Positions 32,324 through 43,439 of a stretch of 64,000 nucleotides of DNA are shown one piece after another. Where the stretch lies: NCBI GenBank assembly GCA_021234155.1, contig JAJEKV010000003.1, forward strand, positions 15,174,386 through 15,238,385, in the 5' to 3' direction. The position numbers and the translations under genes were made by a program. Below the pieces are notes generated by a model that searched no databases, had not been told where the DNA came from, and saw only the letters and a list, made by a program, of their open reading frames with translations. This stretch comes from Isoetes taiwanensis. Its lineage: Eukaryota > Streptophyta > Lycopodiopsida > Isoetales > Isoetaceae. Within the stretch, counting starts at the first letter, position 1, and every line of letters begins with the position of its first letter.

Positions 32324-33004
32324 TGAAGAAATCAAACAACAAGCACGTTAAATTTAAACATCTTCTATAGTCTATTCAAAGATAAAATTGCATAGACCAT
32401 AAGCAATACTTCATCATAGCAATGTCATAAATTTCCTTAACCTTCATCACTTCATCAAGTTCACAAGTCTTCAAGACTCAAATCATTCTCAATTTCATAT
32501 GTTAAGGTCATTAAACCAATAAACCAAATGATCATATAATAATATCTTCAAACCTTCGAACTGCTACAGTGTTTTTACTGTAGCCAAGGGATTGATCAAT
32601 TTTGACTACCTTCAAATCTTCAATTTGAATGATCGGATCTTCACCCCCTTAGCTCCTGCCTGCAATGCAAAAAACCGTCTAACTATCTATACTCCTTTTT
32701 CATTGTTATAGCACAGATCCGGCCGCTATGGCGGACCGATCGTGCCCCTTTGCATAAGCTTCCATTTCCGGCCAATTTAAAAAAGGCTTTCCCCCTTTAA
32801 ACGTTTTCGTGGCAATCTCCACTTAGGCTATTATCAATAATTTAACAGCTCGTAACCATTGAACTTGACCTTATGAGAATTCCATCATACCTTAGGTAAC
32901 CTTACATTTAACCTTGTAAATGAGTTCGTTGCTTCATGATTCTTTCAGATATGGTACCTGCATCTTCAAGATAATCCCATGATTATAACATGACCATTTC
33001 AACA
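32324..33004 (-). repeat. Copia-B 5' LTR
   Basis: 681 bp, same ends as 27288-27968. Drives transcription on the minus strand. Differences from the 3' LTR seen by eye are single bases near 32765, 32780, 32847 and 32933. Confidence 0.95.
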
Positions 33005-33407
33005 GACCCCAAATAAAATTGTGTGCTACAGATGTTGGCTAGTGTACCTGCCGAGAGCTTATCGCCGGGATTAAAAAACCCCGCCCTTTCAGGTTTTCGA
33101 GGAAAAACCCTAGCGATAAAATCTCGGCAAGGAGCTTGGACAATGCAGGGCTGCTAAACGTTCCCACAAAAAACCCACGCTCCACAGAGAATACCGAAGT
33201 CGCGCATCACCCCTGGACCTGCACATCACCAATAGAAAAACCAATAGAGAAAAAACCTCGAAAAGCGAGGGGCTGGTCATGCGTGCCACGCGACAAAAAA
33301 CAATATTTACATCTCGAAAAAGCGAGGGGCTGTTCACGCATGCCACGCGACAAAAAAACAACATTTACAATAATATACACATTAAGAGAGGGTAGGTGGG
33401 AGTCAAG

Positions 33408-33579
33408 GGAACTGCTGAGAGAGGAGAAAACATCGATGAGAAGTCGATGAAGAACCTGCAAGAAATAGCGATCCCCAAACGAACCAGAGCCCTAGAAAAT
33501 GCATGCAATGCATGCATACATGGGACGGATGCATGGGCGCCCATTCGAGAATCTCGATCCGATGGCTCGGATCGATGGC
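33408..33579. repeat. 172-bp direct repeat B of the composite insertion
   Basis: Repeats at 33795-33966 with only a few differences. Contains an ATGCATGCAATGCATGCAT palindromic block and a hairpin (CGATCCGA tggc TCGGATCG) at its right end. Each copy ends exactly GATCGATGGC. Confidence 0.85.
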
Positions 33580-33794
33580 ATTCTCGAATAAGGGCTCGCA
33601 TGAAAACAGACAAAAGCTCCTGACAAAAAGAGAACTTCCTTATCAAAACGGGATCGAGGTCGAAGGTTGAAGGATGGCCAAAGAAGGGACAAGATCGGAA
33701 AAGAATAGGTCACAACATAGAAAAAGACGTCAAACTGGCAAACCAAGCAGGGAGAAGCTCCTCCCCTGCCTGGTATCAAAGAAAGAGAGCCAAT

Positions 33795-33966
33795 GGAACT
33801 GCTGAGAGAGGAGATAACGCCGATGAGAAGTCGATGAAGAACCTACAAGAAATAGCGATCCCCAAACGAACCAGAGCCCTAGAAAATACATGCAATGCAT
33901 GCATGCATGGGATGGATGCATGCTCGCCCATTCGAGAATCTCGATCCGATGGCTCGGATCGATGGC
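33795..33966. repeat. 172-bp direct repeat B' of the composite insertion
   Basis: Second copy of 33408-33579. Its right end is the junction with the gypsy integrase, so repeat B is terminal in the inserted unit. Confidence 0.85.
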
Positions 33967-34806
33967 AAAGTGTTGTCATAAATGCCAAATTTTTGGCAAA
34001 AGGACATTGCAACCAGCCCCTCTTACTGTCATAACTTCTCCAGGGCCATTTCAAACATGGGGCTTGATTTTATAGATCCAATAGATCTTCCCTCCTCAGC
34101 TCAGCACCAATTTATACTTGTGGGTACAGATTATTTTAGCAAATGGGCTGAAGCAGTTCTTCTGAGAGAAGCAAATGCCTACACCACATCAAGATTTTTT
34201 CATGAGAACATTGGTGCTCGATTTGGGATCCCTTTTAAAATTATCTCTGATAGGGGAAGTCAATTCATGAACCAAACTATTGCCTTGTTGCTAGCTACTC
34301 TAAAGGTCAAACACACCAAAAGCTCAGCATACTATCCTAAAGGTAATGGTCAAACTGAGTCAACCAACAAGGTTTTGAAGTCAATTCTGAAGAAAACCAT
34401 CAGCATTTTCAAAAGAGATTGGCATTTGAAGCTTCATGATGCATTATGGGCATATAAGTCCACCATTAAAGCTTCTACCAAATACACACATTTCGTCCTG
34501 GTTTATGGCATAGAATCTGTGGTGCCAATTGAGTCTGAGCTCCCATCACTTAGATTGGCCCATCAAATAAATTTAGAAATGGATGTTGCACTAAAAGAAA
34601 GATGTGTAAGGTTGATGCAGTTGGAAAAACACAGATATGAAGCTGAGAATGCAGTTATGATAAAAAAAGCCAAAGATATAGCAGCATTTAAAGCTGCTCA
34701 CAAGCTCCAAGGCACACTCAAATCAGGTGAACTGGTTTTAAAATGGAAGAAGGCAAGGGAAGACATAGCAGCAAAGTTTGAGAATCTTTGGGAAGGGCCT
34801 TTTGTA
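33967..34806 (+). pseudogene. Tat-like gypsy integrase core
   Basis: Continues the integrase broken at 27118. It starts with the Cys pair of the finger (CHKCQIFGK), then, after a one-base deletion near 34058, GLDFIDPI with the first core Asp, GTDYFSKWAEAV, IISDRGSQFMN with the second Asp, and YPKGNGQTESTNKVLKSILK with the catalytic Glu. The open stretch from 34066 has no stop up to 34806. The C-terminal part (ELVLKWKKA...NLWEGPFV) is the usual gypsy integrase tail; no chromodomain follows. It ends abruptly at copia sequence. Confidence 0.85.
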
Positions 34807-34872
34807 TGACGAAACCTTCTCACCAATTGTAAAAATGACAAGTGTTAGGATGCTAATTGCTTTAATGCTAAA

Positions 34873-34919
34873 ATGGACTAGTATTTTGTTCAAATCCTTT
34901 GAACAAAATACTAGTCCAT
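34873..34919. repeat. Perfect palindrome at the copia fold-back point
   Basis: 22-bp arms (34873-34894 and 34898-34919) are exact reverse complements separated by tcc. The left arm is the sense and the right arm the antisense version of a copia RNase H codon run (GLVFCSK-like). Confidence 0.95.
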
Positions 34920-35150
34920 GAGCCTTTGTTCCTTTAAGGTATCTAAGAATTCATTTTGCAGCTAGCCAATGACCTTTTCCAGGATTATGACAATATCTAC
35001 TGAGCAAATTAACATTGTAAGCAATATCAGGTCTTGTGCTATTTGCTACAAAAAGTAGACATCCAATTAGTTCCCTATAGGGAATATTCTCCATGTCACG
35101 AATTTGCTCATTTGTTTTAGGACACATTTCATTTGAGATCTTGCTGCCAG

Positions 35151-36165
35151 TGTTACACGACAAAAAATTTTCCTTAGAAACAATCCCTGCCCGCGTGTTG
35201 ACGCCGACTAGCTACCACCCACACCTTGGATATCGGATCCCCGGCGCTAGTCTTATCGGCTTGCTGCTAAGAGATTACTCCCACAAGCCCGGATTCCTGT
35301 AGAGAATCCCCCAAGAGTTCAACACCTTTCAGATGCTTCACCTTGACCAATCCTTTGCAGTAATCAACTGCTCTGTGACCATTTACACAGCCTTTGGCTG
35401 CAATCAGACCTTATGGGTCTAGTGCTGGTCCGACTCCTGGCAGTATGAGACTGCTTTAAAGCCACACTAACAGATTCGGAATCCACTTCCAAACCCAGAA
35501 CCTGGTCTATGAATCCTACAGCAAATGGTTTTGGCAGAATTGGCTTCCAATCTCAAGAACCCGGTTCATCTATGCTGCTCGAATTCCATCCCTAGACTTT
35601 ATAGAACTCTTCTTTGAGTTCACAGGCAGTCTTGCATGTCTAAAACCGGCCAGATCAGGCCCTTATTCGACCCAAATCCAAGCTCTGGAGCTCCACTTGA
35701 AGATCTGGCAGCCGGAATTGTCTCCACGATTCGTTTCTCTGATTTCATATCAGACTAAAAGACCCATCGAACCATTTAACGCCAAGTGTCACTTTAATGT
35801 TTAATTAAAAACCATAGCTAACATTTTCATCTAACATTTAAATGACATTGGCCCTAGGGCCTATACAACCTACATTAACATTAATGTCTAATGTTAATCA
35901 TGCAGGCCTACAAGTCCTCTGCCCCGGCAATCCCTGCTAGCCCTTGCCGTGCTAATATTAATAATATTAGCACCCCCTAGTGGACCATTACCCGCCGCTA
36001 GCCTTTATTACCATTTACCCTGCATCTCGTCACCGTAGACTGATTACAGTCAACACGGCCCATTAAATCACAACTGCCTGGCAATCGCGACCAATAGTAC
36101 CCCCGTGCTCATGGACGTCCGTCAAGGGCCCGATTTCGGCTATGCCCTTGGGAGCACCTGTAACA
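35151..36165. mobile_element. Solo LTR (1015 bp) with GCCAG target duplication
   Basis: Begins TGTTAC and ends GTAACA (6-bp inverted ends). The 5-bp duplication GCCAG flanks it perfectly at 35146-35150 and 36166-36170. Removing it rejoins the antisense copia sequence on both sides. No coding sequence inside. Consistent with LTR-LTR recombination; its parental family is not in the window. Confidence 0.9.
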
Positions 36166-36222
36166 GCCAGGTACAATCGGCATATTACCTGGATTGCAAT
36201 GTTGCATATTAAATCTTTCTAA

Positions 36223-37286
36223 CTATAATGCTAATCATGAGAATGTTAAGACAGGTCAAAGAGAGGATAAAGGAAATCAAATGAGGACTGTACTGCACCT
36301 CAAGCTGCATCTGTTCAAGAAAAGAATGCAGAAATACCGAAGAAGAAGAAGTGAGGGCCAAAGATTGAGAATGAAGCAGCTATTGATACTACACAATACG
36401 GAAGAGAAGATCAAGGCAGAAGTAAATAGTTGAGACCAAAAAAAAAGGGGTCTTAATTATGATGAAACCTTCTCACCAATTGTAAAAATGACAAGTGTTA
36501 GGATGATAATTACTTTAGCAAATGCACTTGATTTAGATCTGCACCATATGGATGTACAAACATCATTTCTAAATGCAAAGTTACAAGAAGAAATTTATAT
36601 GAGACAGCCCCCAGGATTTTCCAAAGGAGATAACAAAGTATGGAGACTCAAGAGAGCAGTTTACGGGCTAAAACAATCTCCATGAGAGTGGTACAGATGT
36701 ATGAATTCATATTTACAAGAGCAAGGCTTTACAAAGTTACAAAATGATAGAAATCTATACATGCTTAAACAGGGAGATGCATTTTGTATAGTGGCCTTAT
36801 ACGTAGACGACTACATCATGGCCGCAAGTAACATGGAGACAATGAATAAGTGCAAAGATATTCTCAAAAACAGATTTAAAATGAGTGATTTGGGTGAACT
36901 ACTTAAATTCTTGGGTGTGGAAGTCAAACGTGACAGAAAATTGAAAGTTCTGGCACTTTCTCAGACTCTAAACATTGATGGCATATCAGAAAGATTTAAT
37001 ATGCAACATTGCAATTAACACACCGATTGTACCTGGCAACAAGATCTCAAATGAAATGTGTCCTAAAACAGATGAGCAAATTCGTGGCATGGAGAAAATT
37101 CCCTATAGGGAACTACTTGGATGTCTTGTAGCAAATAGCACAAGACCTGATATTGCTTACAGTGTTAATTTGCTCAGTAGATATTGTCATAATCCTGGGA
37201 AAGGTCATTGGATAGCTGCAAAACGAATTCTTAGATACCTTAAAGGAACAAAGACTCATGGACTAGTATTTTATTCAAAGGGGTAG
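36223..37286 (+). pseudogene. Copia-C reverse transcriptase and start of RNase H (sense block)
   Basis: After a short pre-RT linker, RT reads NYDETFSPIVKMTSVRMIIT, LHHMDVQTSFLNAKLQEEIY, AVYGLKQSP then a TGA (usual Arg), ALYVDDYI (catalytic box intact), and FKMSDLGELLKFLGVEV. A frameshift near 37016 precedes TPIVPGNKISNEMCPKTDE and PYRELLGCLVANSTRPDIAY, ending RILRYLKGTKTHGLVFYSKG with a stop. Closest in the window to Copia-B. Non-functional. Confidence 0.85.
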
Positions 37287-37750
37287 TCTCATAGGGTGAT
37301 TCCATGAGATTGTATATCGGAAGGCTACAATCACGCCATAGCATGTTTCAACCTATCTGCAAAGTGTGCACAGGAGGGGCAGATGGAGTGAACTACCCTA
37401 GCCATTGTTCTATGCCAGGCAACGTCATTTGATATCTCTGTCTATTGTTATCCGGAGGCCTTGACCGTCAGCTGACCCCCTAGAGCCTGAGCCCAGGGTA
37501 GAGCCATTATTTATGGTATATTGCTTATGTTATCTTGTCCTTGTATTGCTATTTATATCAAGATGGATGGATCACCTTCGTGGTGGTATATTATATATTA
37601 TATATATTGTGTATGATTGCTAGGTGCTAACACGTATGTACGCTTCCACTGTATAAGATTTCCATAGAGGACGTGGAACGAATGATATCTCTGTGTCCTT
37701 CAGCCGGACACTTGGCCATCCCAAATGGTCTGAGTTAGACGGAGGGTGGG
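37287..37750 (+). repeat. Diverged gypsy LTR relic related to the H3-element LTR
   Basis: Shares ordered blocks with 44890-45310 and 56420-56830: 'tctgcaaagtgtgcacagga', a 'tgttctatgcca' block, 'cgtggtggt', and a 'gtgtccttc' block. Similarity fades after about 37750. It represents the R/U5-side half of a related LTR. Confidence 0.65.
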
Positions 37751-38277
37751 GTAATCGTCTGAAAGCATGAAGTAAAGTGTGCTGGAGCTTTGGTGAACGG
37801 TATGATTATCGGAAGCTGACCTCCAACGAATGATGCATTAGGGAGACAAACAATATACCCACTCACAATGGTCATCCAAGGGCGAGCGTGAAAGTTCTTG
37901 TGAACAACATTCCAAATATAGGGAATTTGAATGGACACTTTGAACAAGGTAGGTGCCCAGTGAATATCTCACGAAAGAGAATGTGCTCTGGATTTAGTAC
38001 TGTGTGTATATCCCGAGGAGTAGCTCCTCGTTGCTATATGCATACTAGGACCAATAAATGGTGAAGGATAACAACAAAAAGAAAGGGTGTATAATAGAAC
38101 TTTTAGTTCACAGTCCGTATGAACACGGAAATAATGAAGATAAGAGTTCCTATACTAGACATTAAACATGTCCACTAGGAACTTAGGACGGCATCTCTTA
38201 CTGTGGAATTTGTGACTAAAGCTTGAGGATCAAATCGAACTAGGGTTAGAGAGTTGAAAAAGTGTGGTGTCAAATCC
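37751..38277. other. No gene recognised
   Basis: AT-rich non-coding sequence up to the LINE-2 target site. It continues after LINE-2 at 40216 once the insertion is removed. Confidence 0.4.
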
Positions 38278-38296
38278 ACAACATGTATATGGTACA

Positions 38297-40196
38297 CTTT
38301 TTTGTTCCTAATTACCGAGGCTGAGAATCTTCGTAATGCTAAGCTATTATTAGACACATTCTCCTTAGCATCAGGAGTTCTTGTAGGGTGGCCGATGACA
38401 CTTTTTTGTTCCTAATTGCCGAGGCTGAGAATCTTCGTAATGCTAAGCTATTATTAGACACATTCTCCGTAGCATCAGGAGTTCTTGTAGGGTGGCAAAA
38501 ATGTACAGCTTTGTGGACGTTGGACAGTCACATCCCTCCCTGTATTTTGGACTATCCATGGAAGATTCTTCTGCATGGCAATACCACAAAGTTGCTTGGT
38601 ATCCCAGTTGGAATTCACCTCTGTGCTTCAGATGCTTGGGATGAAATCATTAGTGGGTTGCAAAAGCACTTGTTTTGGTGGAATACAGCTAAACTGTCCA
38701 TGCCCGGTAGAATCACTGTGGCTAAATGTGTTCTTCGTAATACTCATGTCTACATGGCGTCTGCTCTATTAGCTCCAGCAAAGATGGAGGAGATTGTGCG
38801 TGACGTCGAAAATTTTATTTGGGGTGGAAATGAGTTAGGAGTGATGGTCAAGGTAGCTTGGGCGAAATGCATTAGACCTAAGGCAGCTGGTGGTCTTGGT
38901 ATGTTGGATTTTCACCTCCAGAGCAAGGTGATGATATCAAAGTTTATTTGGAGGATTTTCATTGGTAAGGATGATTCTCTTGGCCTGAGGTTGTTGGTGC
39001 AGTCGATTCAGCATTGTCTCCCATTTCATAAGGCCACCATTAAGCCCCTCCTTCCTTGGGCTTTGCTTTATCATATGCATCTGTATCCTAATGCTTCTCC
39101 CTTTCTAAAGGGGTTGTTTGTTTGCTTGGGACACCGCCGTCTCTTTTTCCATATTAATCCCGAGACATGTCTTCAGTTGTCCACTCCATGCTGGTGGATT
39201 CCTTTGCAGGACACTCCAGAGAATGTGCGTCTAAGTGTGATTGTTCATCCAAAGACACAACGATGATGGATAGCCGTTGGTGTAAGCACTATTGCAGCTT
39301 GGTATGAGTCTGGTCATCTCATGTCATGGGAAGCATTTAGAACAAAGTTCTTGTTGTACATATGGGGACGTATAACTGAATCATATTGTTTGCATTGTTG
39401 CCACAGGATTCTGATCCACAGATTGAGGTAGTCGTATGGGGTTGCCATTAGGATATCCAGCCAGGGCGGTTTGTGTCTTATGTGTATAAATTGCTTTTGC
39501 ATTCTGAAACCTTGCCTCCATCTAATAGGTGGCATCTTCAGGTCCCTCAATCACAATGGAAAACTATTTGGATATGAGTATGGGATAAGCTGCTTCATCC
39601 CAAAGTAGTAGTTTTGTGGTGGCAAGTGATCCATAGATGCCTCAGAGTCAACAGGTTGGTTCATAAAATGGATAATCGGATTTCAGAGCTTTGTCCTTTA
39701 TGCCTGCAAAGGGTTGAGAGTATTGAGCATTGTTTTTTCTTGTGTGAGCGGCTTCGGCATGCATGGTCTTGGTTGTTGACCCTATTTGGCACGTCTCGAT
39801 CTAGCCAGCAAATTTTGCTTGCTATCTATCCTGATGCTTGGCCCAAACTACGGAAACGAGCTTTTCATCTCGCATGTGGCTGGTTTTTATAGTCAATCTG
39901 GAAGAGAAGGAGGTTGTTTATCTTTAAGGGCGTAGATACTGCAGATGAGATTGTTCTTCAGTGGGCGCAAAATAAAATTGTTATGGCTTACAATTGTTCT
40001 TCTCTTGATCAGGAGAAGAAAGTACTGATCTGGCATACGTACCTTCAGATTCATTATTTTGCATAGGCAGGTGGTTGTGCTCAGTTGGATCGGTTTGTCC
40101 ACTAGGGTTATAATCCTGTCTTTGCATTTTATGTTGCTCTAGTTCTTACTTGGTGAATAAAGCCTGTCGTCCTTGAAAAAAAAAAAAAAAAACAAA
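38297..40196 (+). mobile_element. LINE-2: 5'-truncated L1-type element with 19-bp target duplication
   Basis: The perfect 19-bp duplication acaacatgtatatggtaca lies at 38278-38296 and 40197-40215. The element ends in an A-rich tail (about 40176-40196). It starts inside the RT domain, so it is a 5'-truncated copy. The first 95 bp are present twice in tandem (38297-38391 and 38401-38495). Confidence 0.92.
38388..40110 (+). pseudogene. LINE-2 ORF2 fragment (RT end, linker, C-terminal zinc finger)
   Basis: Begins in the RT catalytic box (ADDTFLFL), then an open frame to 39266 with SVASGVLVGWQKC, LGIPVGIHL, VENFIWGGNE and AAGGLGMLDFHLQSKV, all typical of plant L1 ORF2 after RT. After a stop at 39266 the finger CPLCLQRVESIEHCFFLCER is encoded near 39695-39750. 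Truncated at the 5' end and broken by stops; it has no endonuclease. Confidence 0.85.
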
Positions 40197-40215
40197 ACAA
40201 CATGTATATGGTACA

Positions 40216-43128
40216 AGATAAACGAGTTGAGAGAATATGTTTGCGGCAACAAGAAGTTGAATTTTTTTGGTGGATAATATCATCCACTATATTGTTATAC
40301 GGGAGCAGATTATAATTACATTAGACGAGAAGACTATACATGGAAAAACACATGTATTAGAGTTGTAGGTAGTGAAGATTGAACAATACGGTCAGCAAGC
40401 ATGAGCATAGCTATGTGGCTATGTCAAACAATCACATATGACTCTAGACTTAGGATTGGCTCACACATGTTACTATATCACATAATAACAAGGTAGCGGT
40501 TGTGGATGTTGGATGTATTTAGTAGTATCAAATACTACATTATTAAGGATATCAAGGATGTCGACTGTGACATTCAGATGTATGTCATATTGGAAGATAG
40601 TAGAATATTCACACAAGGCGAGTAAAATGTTACTTGACAAGATTTAAAGAATAAGCATAATGATATGCTTATATATGAAGAAATTGGGTTAGGTATGATC
40701 TACCAGAGATAAGTATTCAAGTTATCCCAATAGTTGGATTTGACTATCTTAGATACACCGTACTAAGGGATATAAAAAGAGTTTAAGTCAGGAAAAATAG
40801 CTAGAGTAAGTCTAGCATATACGGTGATGTTACATTCAAAAACATCCGGAGGATGGTTGGAATAGAATTGAAATAACAGATAATGGGAATTTGACTCAAG
40901 GTTGTAAATACCGATGAATTAAACCAACATTATAAGCTGAGAGTATCTATTGGGTTTTGGGATTAACAAGATGTACAAAATTCACGTCCAATAATGGAAG
41001 AAGAGAAGGACGGTGACTTTGCCAATTATACCTTTAGGGATAACTGACAAGAGGGCAATATATAGCAATTCCAAGTCCCAAGAAGTGTATAGAGTAGAAT
41101 GGGTGAGATTATATAGACCAATAGTCCATATATCATAAGAGTTACCCTACTCACGGGGAGCAATTCTAGACCCCGAAGTAGAGGCTGGAGGATCCCTTGC
41201 CTTGAGGTATACACCTCGTATGGAGTATGACTTTAAGACTCTTAAGGGGGTAAAGAGTTGGATAACCATATGGCGTTTACTAATGAAGGCTCGAACATAG
41301 AGGTTTTCTATTATGAGATTGAGGGTTTAATGCCTCTGTCTCATTATGAGGGGGCCAAAGACGACAACATTTAAAAACCAATCAAAAGTTGAAGTGTTGA
41401 CACGATAACTTAAAAAAGATAATTGTGACAAAACATGGTTGATATTGGGAACACAAAGGATATTTAGGTGAAGGAACCTTTAGAAAAGCTCTTCGACTAG
41501 GGTAGTGCCCTTTGTAATTATGGCATAATCCCGTGGAGAGGATCATAGTTTATGTATAGGATTGAAGTACTATAAGGCACTAAAGGAATGGTTGAAGTAT
41601 CTGGGGACCCTATCAAAATGTAGGTAGCATATATACAATTCCAACATAGAGTTGGCCACTGTTCATTTGGGAAGTCGGTGGCTCAGCCACATCATAAAGG
41701 CACATGGGAAATGGGTTTTGTTTCAAGGAACTACCAAGGTCACACTTTAGCTAAGTTAGAGCAGAGCTCTAGTATTGTGGGATGAGGACATATGCTTATT
41801 ATGTACGTACCGTATACACATACGATAAACATCTTGGTGAGGTAATCTATGTAGTGACTGTAACCCAAACTTATCGATGAAGGGTATGGAGTATGTATGG
41901 AATGTGCAGACAACAATCAATCCGTTGCATGTTAAGGTAGGATGTTGCAGTTGGCACTTGAAATAAATGTCAACGGGCAATAGAATAAAGCTCAAGATGA
42001 TGGGGTTGAATAGTACAATAGTACAATTCCAGGATGAATAGCGAATAGCAGTTACCTACTAGAAGCTTGAATATGTCTTGCATAGACACCGAAGACTAGA
42101 TCTCCCACACGATCCTTGCTTAGATCAGGCAGAGGTGAACTCCATGGGTTACAGGAGGTGTAAGTTAGAACATATAGGGCTCGAACATCGATACAAGCTG
42201 GGTAGCAGGAAAATAATCGCCCGGGTTATATCAGACGTAGGTATTTTAGGAATATTTCTAGGTAACTTACAATTCTTACGAAGGCTTACTCAGTAACTTA
42301 AGGCATTATTATAGCTTATATGAGGATGACAAGTCATTTGTAATGCCACAACAGCGGCATGACGTCATGACAAAAGAGCCCAATGACTAATATTTCTCGG
42401 GTGTATGACAACGTTGAAGCATAGCCCCCCAACGTATGGGTTAAAAGACATAAGGAAAAATCTAACGCATATCTGTAACCTCAGGACATAGACATTTATA
42501 TAATACAACATATAATAGTGGTTTAGAAGCCAACAAGAGGGTTAAAGAGTATCTGAAGGAGTAAAGGTTGGTGACCCTAAGGAATAAGGCTCACAATGAA
42601 AGGGTTAATTGGATATGTTGTGTTACGTGTACAGTCGATCAGTAATGTTGAAATTAATAAGCAACATGTTTCAAGGGTCGGGGTAACGAAAATCGACCAT
42701 GGACGTAGAAAACATATTAAAGAAGAAGATAAAGGACTACTATTCATTAGGTGTAGGCCGAGGGTGCTCTCTACCAACAGGCGAGGAGAGATGTCTATGT
42801 CGAAAGGTGGCAAGGGGTTTCAAAATCCTTCAAAGATTTAATACGTGGCTTAGGGGGAAAGAATTTCAATTTCTAGAACAACATGGTGGATTGAATTCAC
42901 CAAGAAGCTTTTTTAATAGGAGGCCCCTCGTGAGAGGTTCTTAAGTGGTACTATCCTTTGGGATATTCACATAATCCCTTGGAATATATGTAAGTTCATT
43001 TATGGAGCTTAATGATGCTTAGGCGCTAAAGTAATGGTTGGAAAACACTTTGCCCCAAGCATATCTAGATACCCTAGAAGGAGGTGACTAGTCAACAATG
43101 GTTGGATGCCATTGGACCGTTACGGTAG
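40216..43128. other. Long non-coding stretch with diverged repeats; no gene recognised
   Basis: About 2.9 kb of AT-rich sequence with no convincing coding frame. The block about 41470-41760 resembles 42940-43230 in order (see repeat entries), suggesting an old large retrotransposon-derived or tandem non-coding region. It is the continuation of 37751-38277 across LINE-2. Confidence 0.4.
41470..41760 (+). repeat. Diverged direct repeat unit 1
   Basis: Ordered matches with 42940-43230: 'cataatccc(g/t)tgga', 'ggc(a/g)ctaaag(g/t)aatggttg', and 'ggccac(t/c)gt'. Strongly diverged; seen by eye only. Confidence 0.4.
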
Positions 43129-43439
43129 AACAACTCCAAAAGAGGGTAGGCCACCGTCAATTTGACAGGCGTGTGGCGCAGACAAATAATCACGGCCATA
43201 TAGGCAGTGATGTTTGGCACAAAATAATACTAAAGTTTGTATTCTAGATAAATTAGATTAAAGTATTGACATTGTTGTGGGGGTTTTAACACAAACATGC
43301 ACTATGTGTTACAGAGTATGTATCGTGATCTGGGGGAGTGATCCATAAAAGGAACACGACCATTGAGAAGAAGCACGGAAGGGTGATAGGATTAGAGAAA
43401 TCCAAACCCATGGTCTAGAGGGGTGCTGCATGGCAGTCC
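42940..43439 (+). repeat. Diverged direct repeat unit 2, also matching 57072-57319
   Basis: Its left part resembles 41470-41760. Its right part (43129-43439) is nearly identical to 57070-57319 apart from two deletions there. It is probably the left LTR remnant of the outer gypsy whose 3' end follows the H3 element. Confidence 0.6.

Larger units (their letters stand above)
27288..33004 (-). mobile_element. Copia-B: young full-length Ty1/copia element
   Basis: Two 681-bp LTRs (27288-27968 and 32324-33004) differ at about four positions by eye. Perfect target duplication GACCC at 27283-27287 and 33005-33009. On the minus strand: PBS TGGTATCAGAGC after the 5' LTR, gag-protease-integrase-RT-RNase H, and a polypurine tract against the 3' LTR. 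Only one frameshift and one stop separate it from an intact polyprotein. It inserted inside the composite repeat. Confidence 0.95.
27119..33966. mobile_element. Composite insertion in the gypsy integrase: tandem repeat structure carrying Copia-B
   Basis: Removing Copia-B (27288-33004) leaves about 1.1 kb inserted between two halves of the integrase zinc finger. Direct repeats in it are arranged A-B-A'-B': A is 27122-27169 and A' 33580-33628; B is 33408-33579 and B' 33795-33966 (172 bp each). Thus two tandem copies of an A...B unit are present, with different middles. No coding sequence is supported. The element class is not recognised. Confidence 0.6.
16641..34806 (+). mobile_element. Tat-like Ty3/gypsy element split by two nested insertions
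   Basis: Leader (16641-18117), gag (18118-19193), protease, a first RNase H, RT, a second RNase H-like region, integrase zinc finger (to 27118) and integrase core (33967-34806) belong to one element once the insertions at 19194-23973 and 27119-33966 are set aside. The 3' end and 3' LTR are lost where copia sequence begins at 34807. The extra RNase H points to the Tat lineage, which family knowledge describes as dual-RNase H. Stops and frameshifts occur throughout, so the element is dead. Confidence 0.75.
34807..37286. mobile_element. Copia-C: rearranged, folded-back copia fragment
   Basis: Three blocks of the same copia: sense (34807-34894), antisense (34898-35150 and 36166-36222) and sense (36223-37286). 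The sense start (DETFSPIVKMTSVRM) occurs at both 34810 and 36460. The antisense block encodes PYRELIGCLLFVANSTRPDI and SRYCHNPGKGHW, also present in sense at 37100-37215. A solo LTR splits the antisense block. The junction at 34873-34919 is a perfect palindrome. Confidence 0.8.

Noticed and set aside
33408..33966. A TRIM-type miniature LTR element with B and B' as LTRs
   Set aside because: No PBS follows either copy and no polypurine tract precedes it; the 'tggtatcaaag' at about 33771-33781 is not adjacent to a repeat end.
33110..34054. Several short overlapping frames in the A-B repeat region as genes
   Set aside because: They run through the 172-bp repeats on both strands with no recognisable domains; they are incidental.
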